Shown here piece by piece: positions 45,202 to 58,555 of a stretch of 64,000 nt of DNA. Numbering within the stretch: the stretch's first letter is position 1; each line of letters opens with the position of its first letter. This DNA comes from Gongronella butleri. Lineage: Eukaryota; Mucoromycota; Mucoromycetes; Mucorales; Cunninghamellaceae. Both the position numbers and the translations under genes were made by a program. Below the pieces are notes generated by a model. That model made no database searches. It was not told the DNA's origin and was given only the letters and a program-made list of their open reading frames with translations. Location of the stretch: positions 124,001 to 188,000 of the forward strand of contig JAIWZP010000048.1 of NCBI GenBank assembly GCA_025201375.1, given 5' to 3'.

Positions 45202-48200
45202 GCGGGGCAAGCATATTAGAAAAAAATTGAAAAAAATGACTAATTTTCCCTCTTTTTATTTTTTAAAAAAATCGCAGGTTGTCAATCCGATGCTCGTGGA
45301 TCAAGAAGACGCGGCGTCATTGTCGTCGGCCACGATGTCGCCGCCGCTGCCGCCGTCTGTTCCACACGTGGCTGCACAGCAAGCGCGGCGCCAATGGCAG
45401 CAACAACAGGTGCCACAGCAACCTCCGGTGCCAAGCAGGCCCACAGGCGGAATCTCGCACGCCTTGTCGCGCGCGGCAGCCGCTGCAGCAGCGGCCGCCG
45501 CTGCCAATGCGTCGTATTCGACAAATGCGCTCACGGAAAAATCCATGTCCACGCCGCCCGCACCGCCGTCATCGCCGGCCATCATCAAGCCATTGCAACC
45601 ACCAACGACGACAACAAGCACAAAAACACGCGTCGCGTCCGGTCTGACCACTTCGCTCTACGCGCCGCCACGCACACTCACTAAACCGATCCCAGGGCCA
45701 CCGAGCACGACCGAAAAGTTGGCGGTGACCGCCGCCACCGCTGCAGCCATGGCAACACCCATGTCGACGACGGCGACAGGTACCAATGGCACCACCAACA
45801 CAGCCACCGCAACCACGTCTGGTGGCCAAGGCGTGCTGTCGACGACACTGGTGGGCGATCATGCGAGTCAAGGGCGGTGGAAGCATATGGTGTGGTGGTT
45901 GTCCATGGGCCACCAGGTGCATCAATTGACGTTTGATCCGTCGGGGCAAAATGTCGAAGTGCGCCGATACGTGCGCGAAGTTGACTTCGACGATACAAAA
46001 ATTGGGTACAAATGCGCCATTTGGCCCAAGAATGTCGATTCGTACCGGCCAAAGGCGGTCACCTTTAGCTATACCAATGTCATGTACGCATGGAATTATC
46101 TTGACCACCTCGTCGCGGGCTACCAGGAGGAATTGACAGACAATCTGCGCTTTTGGCGCGCACGCTTCATTGTCATTCCACGTGAAAAATTACCCTCCAA
46201 CACCTTGGCCGTGCGTAGCACCACCGACGACAGACTCAACGACGAGGAGCGTCGACTCGTTCTCTTTGACACATGGCTCCAGACATTACGCAAAGCCAAA
46301 TGGTTCTCCCCAGTGGAGCGCGAGGAGATGCAGCGACGCAAAAAAAAGGAAATTGGCCCGGATTTCGGCCTCAAGCTGACCACCATGGACCCATCCACGT
46401 ATCTGACCATTGAGGCCGCCAAGGCCGTCGAGGGCCGTCGTCATCATCTTCACAGCGACAATGACAACAACGCCAATGTGCACGCCATGTCATCCTTTTT
46501 TTCTTCCTCGTCGCCCTTGCATGGCAGCAGCAAGGACGCCAAATCGCTCGATATTGTCAATGCGATGCGCGACCCAAAGGATGGCGTCAAGATCATGGAC
46601 AGACGATGGCATTTCAAGGTGTTTCGCGGCGCCTTTATTGGCTCCGAGGCCGTCGACTGGCTCATTGCTCACTTTGATGACATCAATTCACGCACCGACG
46701 CCGTCAAACTCGGCAATGACCTCATGAAACGCGACCCTCCGCTCTTTGTTTCGTCGTCCAATCGCCACGGATTCTTGGATGGCCATTATTTTTACCAGTT
46801 CCACGAGGAATTCGCCCCGGGTCATCAGCGCTCCTGGTTCCTCACCACACGCTCGTCCTCGGCTGCCCGTCGCCAAGTGGCCGACCCTGAAAAGGCGTCG
46901 TCTGATCAGACGTCGAGTGAAAAGGACGACGAAAAGAGCGATTCGACGGCAACGGCAGCGGCACCGGTGTCATCCACGTCTTCGTCAACCACAACCACCA
47001 CCACCACAAACGCCACCACACCGAGCGGCCCGGGCACGCCTGCTACTGCTGCGCCACCTCCTGAAAAAAAGAAAAAGACGACGTACTTTGATATGGCGCG
47101 GTCTATGATCATTGACGTGGATCCGTACAAAAAGAGCAATCGCCGCGAAACGGCCATTCTGCACTACGACACCATCCACAATGCGAACAATTGCTATCAT
47201 TTCCAGCTGCACTGGATGGGATGCACGGCGCAGCTGGTCCAGGAGCTGCTGCGTGCCTGGAGCCTGCAAGCCGACCGCTGTGGCTTGAAATTGGTCGAGG
47301 GCTCCGTCGAGCAGGCGTACGCCGAATCAGAAAACAACAATCCGTTCCAGTGCCCGGTGCCCATTACGCTAGCGCAGTCGCCCCCACCCGTCACGGAGCT
47401 CGCTCACCTGTTTGATGTCCCCGACCAATTTTACGAGATTGCTCTTGTGCGCCATTTGGGCTTTGTGCTGGATGTCGAGGCCGACGACAAGTACGAGCGA
47501 GCACGCGCCAATGCCGGCGTCCAGGTCAGATATCCTTACTTGAAATACCCTTACAAGTACGACCAGTATATTCACCGCACAGGCGTCGCGTTTGTCCAAA
47601 TCCGACCTGACGGCAAGGGCTTTTATTGGGTCAACAATCGCCTCTACACCAACCACACGCCAGCGCTTGCTGCTCGCAGACGCGATGCATCATCCCACTT
47701 GCAGCACCCCGACTACCTGCGCAGGCTCTTTGTCGACGCATGCAGCGACAAAGACTGGCTCGCCGCCTTTTGGACCGCCACACGCAACCAATTGCTCCAC
47801 ATTAAGGATGACACAAAGGACGAGGACGAGGACGACGGAGACGACTTGGTCCACGACGACGATCCCGCCGCCACCGCTGGCCATGACACACTCAGCAGAA
47901 CAACCTCCTCCACATCCACGTCCGCCACCACCCTGACAACCACAGACAAACCCGAGCCCGATACCAACAAGAAGAGCAACAAGCAGCCGCCAACAGCCGG
48001 AGGATTTCTTCAGGATACCATTGGTCGCTGGGTGTTTGAGAATGCACGCGCTGTCGTCGATCCCGGTTTGCCAATCACCACTACCACCGCCACTACTACT
48101 ACACCGCCCCCAACTTCACAACAACAACCCGCCGCCACATCGTCCTCGTCGTCACGAACCAATTCCACTGCCACAACACCCGTCCCAGCAGCATCCACAT

Positions 48201-48283
48201 CAACAACACTTCCACATACTACCTCATCCTCCACCGCCACCACACCCCAAGCAGCAAGCCCCAACCCGCCGCCATCCACCTAA
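41680..48283 (+). CDS. IML1: IML1/DEPDC5, GATOR1/SEACIT subunit
   Basis: GAP-side subunit of the SEACIT/GATOR1 complex that turns off TORC1 at the vacuole when amino acids are low. Exons 41680-41964, 42064-42132, 42226-42417, 42486-44087, 44196-45155 and 45278-48283, all joined in phase 0; 2037 aa, longer than yeast Iml1 because of Ser/Thr/Ala/Gln inserts. The N-terminal IML1 domain shows DVELGFKEQYLGRSDMWRL-type sequence (here DHVELGFKEQYLGRSDMWRL), [42 protein letters not shown] and VSIVLFTRVFYDG. A DEP domain lies at about 1465-1555 (GSEAVDWLI..HGFLDGHYFYQF). The C-terminal domain has ETAILHYDTIHNANNCYHFQLHWMGCTA. The start could be further upstream if a leader exon exists. Confidence 0.93.
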
Positions 48284-48840
48284 ATTCAGTCCCCTCCGTT
48301 TTTGTATATTGATTTGATTTCATAAAAAATACTTTGTCACCTTGGTTTTTCATGAAAATTCGCTTGTTCTTGCCTGCCTGTCATTCAATTTCTACAGTAT
48401 TGCCATTTTACCAGCGGCATGAGACTACAGTAGAGGATGCACAACTTTAGGGGTTTTGATACAATATACAGAAAAAAAAATATGATATGACAACCGTATC
48501 ATATAATACAGGAATACGTATCTAAAAGAACTAATTTCGCAATGTTTGTTTCGCAACACTTACATTATCTCAGGAACCTACAGTAGACCTCTTCTCGGAT
48601 TTGAAAAGGCCATTGCTTACGACCTTACGTAGTACGTACATTACAAGCCTACAGTATGATAATGCGTCTCCGGCATCCCGCATCCGTTTGAAAAAAAAAA
48701 TCGGCCAAGCCGCCAGCGTCCGAGAAAATACATAGAAGCTCAAATTTTTTTTTTTTTTTTTACGTATCAAAGGATTTTACACGCAACAACGTAAGTACAG
48801 TAAACCACACGGATCGACCATTTTTAAATCGCCTTGTTGG
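48284..48840. repeat. Footprint-like island downstream of IML1
   Basis: TACAGTA at 48393, 48426, 48579, 48653 and 48796. TATGATA/TATCATA at 48481, 48497 and 48658. 48653-48664 reads TA-CAG-TA-TGA-TA. No gene seen. Confidence 0.65.
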
Positions 48841-49085
48841 TGGATAGAACCAGACGCGTACTGTCACTTGCATGCATAAAACATCGCGCTACACCGCACA
48901 AAAACGTGGATATTTACTTTTTAAGAACCAATACGCGTGTTTTTCATACAAATGCATCACGGCCTAAACTGCAGCTCTGTGCTCAAGACTGACCCGCCCG
49001 ATTTTTTTTTTTTTGGGATCAAAAACACCAAAAACCTCATATTGTGCTATTTTGCGTTCATCAAAAATAGCTGCATGGATGACCA
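48841..49085. repeat. Dispersed repeat, copy 5 (partial)
   Basis: Collinear with 32103-32415 of copy 3, with an internal loss of about 50 bp. The TA at 49078-49079 sits where copy 2 has TACAGTA (11241-11247). Confidence 0.7.
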
Positions 49086-50342
49086 CCATTAAATGAATCA
49101 TCGGCCGGACAAGTAAAAATAGTGTACGGTATTGTGTACACAAAACACAATGCGGTACCCTGAGGAATCGATTTTGTAAAAATTGTGGCTCGGTGCCAAA
49201 AAAAAAAAAAAAAGCGATTACATTAAAATCGCGTCAATTCAGCGCGTTGACACGCGACATTTTGCCGAGCATTGATGCTTTAATTGGCAAAAAATGTAGT
49301 AAAACGAATAGCAAAGCATGCCAGGACTCTGTGAACTTAACTTTGAACACAATGTAATGCAATCTTGCAAAAAATTAAAGCAAAAATAAAAAAATTACAG
49401 CACCTGGTATTCCCGCATGATCTCTCACTGCAGTACTAACCAGGCCGTACTATGGATCGCTGCAGAGATCGGACGGGATCTGGCGCTTTCATAGTCGTAT
49501 GGCCGTAACATGTTAATGTTTTAGCTTGGCTCAACACATCGCCGCTTTTCGGCAATTCGGCCGCCGAAAAGCCGAACCAATAAGTGAATCCAAGTTCCCA
49601 AAAGCTGTTGTGATTGGCTGATCTTCGTCATGGCATGATTTAAATTTGACAGGTGGCGCAAAATGGCTTTTGCTCTGAGAAAACAACGGCATTGTGCGCC
49701 TCAAGGGGCTGCCGTTGGCACAAATGGTATGTAAAAGCACCATGAAGATAAAAAGCTAGCGCGCAAAAGACACCAATGCTGACAAAGTGGCTGTTGCTGT
49801 CAAAAAACCCAGTTTCGCCGTTGCGATAAAAAATGTGGGCGTGTCAATGTGCGTTGCTGCGATCGAGCAAAAAAAATAGGGGGGGGAGCGCTAGGTCGAT
49901 CCGTTCAAATTCGAGTTACGAGCGCTTGATGATATTTGTTGATTGTGAATGCGTTGGCGCGACCATTGGTCTACTTAGACACACATGTACCGCGTCAAGT
50001 CGTCCAGAGCGACCGTAGTCCATTTGATAAGGCTCGCACTATGCAAGCCATGGACAATTAGTCAGACAGCTGTCGAGAAAAAGGGTCATTTCGTGATTTT
50101 CAAAGATTTCGACTGAAAATGGCGAGTGAGCGGGGCTGTAGCTATGCACGTGGGCTTTTTTGAACGCCAATTTCTACGCGCATATTTCAAAATGAGATGA
50201 TTGCCAAGCGAACAGTTGATCAAAGGTAATATGAGCTTCAAAGCACATTGTGCCAGTTTTCGCAACACAAAGCCGTAGAGACTCGACGTACGGGGTGCTG
50301 GCACAAGGACGAGAAGATTGTAATATGATGGTACAGTGGGCA

Positions 50343-50401
<59 letters not shown>

Positions 50402-50637
50402 AGAGCGGGAAACTTGCAACTCTGGGACACTTGGATCCGACATGGCAACAACGTTGATGAATGGCTGCTTGATCGGATGGTGTGCCACGTTACACAGAGA
50501 TCGTGGAAAAGTTTTTCAAGTCCGCGGTGTCAATTTCCCACCCGTCAAAAAGTGAGGCGTATGGACTCGCATCCCCCTGCCCCTTGTTTCCCCTCTTTCT
50601 TTTTCCTTTTTTTTTCACAAAACACAAACAGCATATC
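49086..50637. other. Intergenic, no gene recognised
   Basis: 1.55 kb. It contains a 9-bp inverted repeat CTTTTCGGC (49545-49553) / GCCGAAAAG (49563-49571), an A47 run at 50344-50390 and, at the right, the CBS promoter and pyrimidine-rich leader. Frames on both strands are short and unrecognised. Confidence 0.5.
50344..50390. repeat. A47 homopolymer
   Basis: Longest mononucleotide run in the window, in intergenic DNA upstream of the CBS gene. Confidence 0.9.
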
Positions 50638-52753
<2,116 letters not shown>

Positions 52754-52908
52754 AAAAAAAAAAAAAAACGCGCTCCTCCTCCCTCTCCCAATTAGGCATT
52801 GAATTGGCTTTTTTCAAAGTGACCCTAAAGCTTGTTTTTATTTTTCTTTTGCATTACAAAAAATAAAAATCATGACCATTTGCTTTATTCTATGCTCTTT
52901 TTTGCTTT

Positions 52909-54496
52909 CTATTGATAGGCAGTGCGCTTCTTTTTGATGGACACGCCAAGTGATTGCGCGGAAATCTCATCTTCGTGGCTGAGCTCGCCGTCGGTCTCCT
53001 TGTCATGCTTGTACTGGCGCATAAACGCGTCCGTGCGCTTGTCAAACTGGCCCTCATCGATCGATGTGCGAATCGCTTGCATGAATTCGTTCATCTTGAA
53101 CACATTGTGGCTATGGAGGGTGCACAAAAAGGACGTGTTAGCGGCAAACGAATTAAAAAAAGAAATAAAAAGATCGAAAAAGAGTGAATATCTTACCTCA
53201 TGAGCAGGATGGTCGCAAGCATTTCGTGCGCATTGAGCAAATGGTGGATGTATGCACGCGTCTGGCCGCGGCTGCACGCGTAGCAGGTGCAGGTCGCGTC
53301 CAATGGCTCAAATGCATCGGCATACTGCTTGTCCCACAGATTCAATGTCTTTTCCTGGAGCTCGTCACTGTGTGAGTCGGCGCCATACTTGAACATGATG
53401 GCACGACCACGCTGTGTCGTCCTGTACGCATAGCTTTTACACAAAAAGTGAGCAAGATTGCGGTTTAAAATGTGAAATTTGCCACTTTTTCTCTGTTTTT
53501 TACCTGCCGTCAAACATGTCAATGCCGTGGCGGACGCCTCGTAGGATCTGCTCGGGGGCAATAAGGCCGTAGCCAATGCGCAGCTTGTCGGCTGGCAGCG
53601 GCTCCAGCGACGCCTTGATAAAATCGTCGAACTTTGCGTGATCCAGCGTGTGGACGTCCAACACAAAGCCCTGGACATCGCGTTTGGCGGTCTCCTCGCT
53701 TGAACGCTTGCGCTCCTCCACATTGTCGTTACCCATCACGTGCGCAATGATCGGTGTCGCGTCACCCTACGCAAAAAGCGAAAAGAAAAAAAAATAGAGA
53801 GAAAACGCGTCAACAAACCCGTCTTCATGCTCAATTACGCATTTCCACGCGTCGTGCGTACGTACCTTTGCTTTGGCAAGGCAGGCATCAAGCCATTTTA
53901 GCGTGCGATCGACGGAGCGACGGATACGCTTGACACCGGGGTCTTTGTCGTTGATGGTGTCTGCCATGGTGGCAATGAGATCTGGGCGGTACGATTGCAG
54001 AATGCGCGTCCACAGTTCCGGCGTGATCTGACGTGTACCGCCATGGGTATCGATCGACAAGTACTTGTCCGTATTGATCGCCTTGAGCGTGTTCTTTTGC
54101 GGGTCGCGCACGTCGCAAAACACCAATTGGCCCTCCAAGTTCAGGTATTTGTGCAATCCTGCCGTGAATTTCAACGACGACGGGTCCTTTTCCTCCAAGC
54201 TGGTGATAAAAAAAGGAGTCACTATGGCAAAATCCATCTCGTTTTTTGTAATTTTTTTTTGTGCTTTACAAGTGCTCCAAGGTGATGTGGTACATATCAA
54301 TTGGCAACCCCTTTGTGTTTTCGACGATCAGGTGCGGAATAGTGCCTCGTATAGTGTACGACAGACAGGCAGGCGTCTGGACCGTCTTGCTCTTGCTGGC
54401 AAACTGCACCGTTGCACGGCGCGGGTATAATTTGTTCGTGGAGCTCTTGGACTCGGTCAAACAGGCGAAGGAGAGCGTGCTAGCCATTCTACGCAT
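52909..54496 (-). CDS. QTRT2: Queuine tRNA-ribosyltransferase accessory subunit 2
   Basis: Non-catalytic partner of QTRT1 in the enzyme that swaps guanine-34 for queuine in Asn, Asp, His and Tyr tRNAs. Exons (minus): 54496-54270, 54199-53866, 53766-53504, 53433-53197 and 53110-52909; 420 aa (417 if the next Met, at 54487, is used). Motifs: TPACLSYTIRGTIPHL near the start, KRIRRSVDRTLKWLDACL, VEERKRSSEETAKRDVQGFVLD and GIDMFDGSYAYRTTQRGRA. The zinc site is Cys323, Cys325, Cys328 (CTCYAC) with RAYIHHLLNAHE and His355 across an intron. QTRT2 rather than QTRT1 is favoured by the VEER..SSEETAKR and RSVDR motifs. The organism should be able to salvage queuine if QTRT1 is present. Confidence 0.9.
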
Positions 54497-54728
54497 AGAC
54501 AAGAGAGGACAACGTGAAGTAAAAAAAAAAAAGAAGCAAAACGAGCAAGAGCAGGTTGTCAAAACTGCTTTTTTTTTTTTTTGTGGACTGCAGCCTTCCA
54601 TTTAGGGAATTGAAGCACCGACGTGGCTTGGGACAGATTCCCACTCTTCGCGACGCGTCAATTGCACTTTTTTTTTTTTTTTGGATGATTGACCTTTTTA
54701 TTTTAAAAAAGTAAAATATTAAAATAGC

Positions 54729-56060
54729 CTAGTAGTAGGTTCCAACAAGTTTTTTGGTGCGTCGCTTCCTTAGAGTGCCATTGGCGACTTTTTCTTGGCG
54801 TGTGACACGGCGCGATCGCAGCTCTGCATGCCTGTTGCGGTAGGAATCCACGGCGCGTTGAATCAGACCGCGCTTGCCAAAGAGCTGGTCGCGATTTAAC
54901 CAGCAGAGCTTCCATCCAAGCTCATTGCAGCTTGTTTCGTAATTCCACCGATTGCCATCGTATTCCTCCTTGTCCACATTGGCTCGTGGATAAATCTAAA
55001 AAAAAAAGTAAGAAAAATTCGAAACCCTGGCGTTTTTTCTTTTTTTTTTTTTTTTTGATTTTACCGCGTTTTGCAGTCGGAAATCCATTGGTATGTCATC
55101 GAGATTCACACTGTTGATGTCTGTTCGGACGGTGTACTCCTTGACCAGTCGTTCATGCGAATATAAAAACGTGATGTGCTCAATTCCATTGACAAAATGG
55201 GCGACTGGCTCGTGGGCGGTCAAGGACACGACGGACGCGACCGAGGATGCTCGACGGCGCGTCGAGCTCTGTCTGCGTTGCTGCTGTTGCTGCTGTGGAT
55301 GTGGATGTGGATGTGGCAGATACGCGCCGTGGTCGGAACGCCGGCGCGGCTGGGCGTGCATTTTGATGTTTGGGTGGAACGGCGAGGTCATGATCATGTT
55401 TGCTAAGGAATTGGCTTGTGCTGGAAGGGGCATGGGCGCTTGGCACGCGACGTATGAGGCCTCAATGGGCGGTGTGGGCGGCAACAGGCCGGGAAACCCA
55501 GTATTTGTCGCGTGTGGTGGTGGTGGTGGGAGTGCGTCGCCTGTTTGTCCAAGTGGATGCACGGCGCCAGCTGCTGCGGCGGCGGCATGCATCATGGAAG
55601 CATTGAAGGGTGTGTAGGTCGGGGTTGGGGGCTGCGACTGGTGATGGGGCGGATGCTGAGGCGCGTTTTGCTGATGTTGCGGCGTAATTTGCTGATTCGT
55701 GAGCCAAATTTCGTCTGTGGACTTTAGCGTTGCCGGTGCCGAGTGGTGCTGCTCGGCAGACGATGGAGTGGCCACTTCCGACGGCAATGTGGGCGTAATG
55801 CTTGTCAATGCAGACCAAAACGAGGGATCAACGACATTGCCCATAGACAGATCACCACCCAATGGGTCCATATCCAGGCATTGGCCATCATCACCTACAA
55901 AGGCAAGCAAATCATCCATCGAAGATGGCATCAACACGTCCTCTGGCAACTTGCTGTTGTCATGGCTGCTGCTGCTGCCGCCGCCGCCGGCACCAAGCAT
56001 CAGGCCATCCACGCTCTCCAACTTGAGCTCAGGGCTGATCTTTGTGTTTGCTGTCGTCAT
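54729..56060 (-). CDS. Regulator-like protein with conserved zygomycete C-terminal domain
   Basis: Exons 56060-55065 and 54995-54729 (minus); 420 aa. The N-terminal 260 residues are low-complexity and probably disordered: acidic patches (MDDLLAFVGDDGQCLDMDPLG), poly-Ala, Pro- and Gln/His-rich tracts. The C-terminal about 145 residues form a compact conserved block: VNGIEHITFLYSHERLVKEYTVRTD, VNLDDIPMDFRLQNAIYPRANV and EEYDGNRWNYETSCNELGWKLCWLN, then a basic tail GKRGLIQRAVDSYRNRH..KKLVGTYY. I know this block from zygomycete proteins (DUF8032-type, from memory). Acidic/Gln-rich plus basic architecture suggests a transcriptional regulator, but no DNA-binding role is shown. The single intron sits at a conserved-block joint. 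Confidence 0.75.
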
Positions 56061-57008
56061 TTACAGGTGGATCAAAAAGTAGTGGGTTTGTTTGTTGGAT
56101 ACGAGAAGCAAATAAAAAAAGAAAAAATGCAACAAACAATGCGCGTCGTCTCTTAATCTCGGCCTGTGTCATTTGTCGCCTAAGACAAACACCACCTCAC
56201 TCGTCCCAATGGCTCTCTCTCGATCTTTTTTGACTTTGATGAGTCCGGCTACAAGCGTGTTGAATGGCTACGAAGCATCAGGGGCGTCACAACAAGGGAA
56301 ATTCATTTGAAACCGGTGATTGCCTGTCCATGGGCGGGGTCGGCGGGAATGTGAGCCGAGGTGGAACCATGTGCGTCAAACATTTTAATCGAAAAATGAA
56401 TCAAAGTTGATGCCTAATTAGGCGAGCAGATGGGTTTCAGAAAGATGATCCAAAAATAAAAAAAAATGGCACGCTGGCTTGTCAATGAAAAGGAATCGTG
56501 AGCAGAAAAATCGAGAGAAAAAAAAAATACAAATGTTTGTTTGATCACTATTTTTGCCTCCATGGCCGACAAGACCACCTTTGCGGGCTGCCGTTTTGGG
56601 TTAGGTTGGTAGAATTTTGTCTAAATTTGGAGAATTTATCCTTTTGCCAAGAGACCCGTGTCACCTTTTGCATGTCCCCGCTCCTAGTTCCTTCCCCCCC
56701 CCTTTTTTTTATGCACAGCACGCGAGGGTGATGGTTTTTCCTTTTCGTTTTTGCGCGTTTTGTGCGTATTTGGGGGGAGAAAGAGACGAGTTTTGCATGG
56801 CATGGGCACACAAGATGAAAAAGGAGTGTGTGTGCGACTCAGAAAAAAAAAATAGATTTGAGAAAGCGACAAAGGCGACCGTCGTCCGCTGGCTGAGCTT
56901 GATACATCAAAAAAGACACCACGAATATAAAAGGTGGAAAAGAGGTCCCTTGATTTTGCCATTTTCTTCCTTCTTTCCATCCATTCCTTTTATTTATTTC
57001 ATCTTCCA
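56061..57008. promoter_or_regulatory. Divergent promoter region, regulator / chitin deacetylase
   Basis: 948 bp between divergent starts. TATAAAAG at 56926-56933 is 76 bp before the deacetylase ATG and looks like a genuine TATA box. CCAAT occurs at about 56206. No coding frame recognised. Confidence 0.55.
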
Positions 57009-58492
57009 ATGCTTGCCAAGCTCGCTGCATGCGCCGCCTTGGCCCAGGGCATCCAATTGGTGTCTGCTGACTATTGGTCCAACTTCAATTCGAGCGTGAA
57101 CCCTCTCAACGTGAAGGTGCCCCAAATCACACAGACCACGTCGATTGATCCCGTCACGGAGTGCACGTACTACACGCCTGATCCCTCGTTGATCACCATC
57201 ACGCCCACCGACTGGCCCTCCAATTGGCTCACGGCCACCACCAATGGCATGAACACCAGTGCTGAATTCACCGCCCTTTACAACTCGATCAATTGGGCCA
57301 ACGCGCCCAACATCTCGGTGCGCACCTTCAACACCGATGGCTCCATGAACACCAATGGCTACGACGTGGCCAATGATCCCGATTGTTGGTGGACTGTCTC
57401 TGGCTGCACGGTGCCCAAGCTCCAGGATGTCAATGCTGACATTTACAAGTGTCCTGAGCCCGATACGTGGGGCTTGTCGTATGACGACGGCCCCAATTGC
57501 TCGCACAATGCCTTTTACAACTTTTTGCAGGAGCAAAATCTGCGCGCTTCCATGTTTTACATTGGCTCCAACGTCATGAACTGGCCCTATGGTGCCATGC
57601 GTGGTGTCCAAGACGGCCATCACATTGCTTCCCACACCTGGTCCCATCAGGTAAAAAAAAACATCCATTGTCGTGCCCTCTTTTTTTTTTTTTTTTTTTT
57701 TGGCTTCATGCCAAGCTATTGGCAATGTTTCACGATCCCCGATCACTCAACTTTATGATTTTTTGTTCATTTTTGATAGTACATGACGACCCTGACCAAC
57801 CAAGAAGTGCTCGCCGAGTTCTACTACACGCAAAAGATGATTCACTTGGCCACTGGTGTGACACCTCGCTACTGGCGCGCTGTAAGTCTCCCATTGGCAC
57901 CCTAAAAACACGCATTTTCGCATTGACCAGGCGATTGACACGGTCGTTTTTTAATTTTTAATTTTTTTTTTAGCCCTATGGTGATGTCGATGATCGTGTG
58001 CGCTGGATTGCCACGCAATTGAACCTGACGACGATCCTCTGGGACTATGATACCAACGACTGGCAGGCAGGCGACGGTGTGCCCGAGTCGACGGTGCAAA
58101 ACACGTACAATGAATTCATCCAGATGGGCAACAATGGCTCGATGGCCAGCGGTGGCAACATTGTGCTGACGCACGAGATCAACAACACGACGATGCAATT
58201 GGCCGTCGAGAACATCCCCAACATGCTCAAGTCTTACAAGCACGTCGTCAACGTTGCCACCTGCATGAACATCACGTACCCGTACATGGAGCAGACCGTT
58301 GCCTTCCCCTCCTTTAGCCAATTCATTGCGCAAAACAGCTCGGGTGCGGGCGGTGCCGCCTCCAGCATCACCACGGGCGCCGGCGCTCAGAGCTCAAGCT
58401 CGTCTTCCTCGTCGGGCGCCATGTCCTCTGCCCAAGCCAATGCCGGTGTCGCCATTTTGATGACGGTCGTGGCCGCTGCGCTTGCCCTCTAA
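57009..58492 (+). CDS. Chitin deacetylase, secreted, GPI-anchored type
   Basis: Carbohydrate esterase family 4 enzyme turning chitin into chitosan in the cell wall. Exons 57009-57650, 57780-57881 and 57974-58492; 420 aa. Signal peptide about 1-20 (LAKLAACAALAQGIQLVSA, then DYW). CE4 motifs: LSYDDGP (156-162, Asp159/160), HTWSH (His209, His213), RYWRAPYGDVDDR (across an intron), DTNDWQ and VLTHEI. Many N-x-S/T sites. Ser/Ala/Gly-rich stretch before a hydrophobic end (VAILMTVVAAALAL) indicates a GPI signal. A TATA box precedes it and AATAAA at 58550-58555 follows. The size and layout resemble known Mucorales chitin deacetylases. Confidence 0.95.
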
Positions 58493-58549
58493 ATCTTTCC
58501 CAATGGGCCCCCTTTCTCCCTTCCCTCATATGCTCTCTGTACAACCCTC

Positions 58550-58555
58550 AATAAA
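58550..58555 (+). terminator. Poly(A) signal AATAAA after chitin deacetylase
   Basis: Exact hexamer 57 bp after the stop codon. Confidence 0.6.

Noticed and set aside
50331..50345. TACAGTGGGCAC as the left end of an intact Tc1-type element
   Set aside because: No matching inverted end (GTGCCCACTGTA) found within the following spacer, and it runs straight into the A47 tract.
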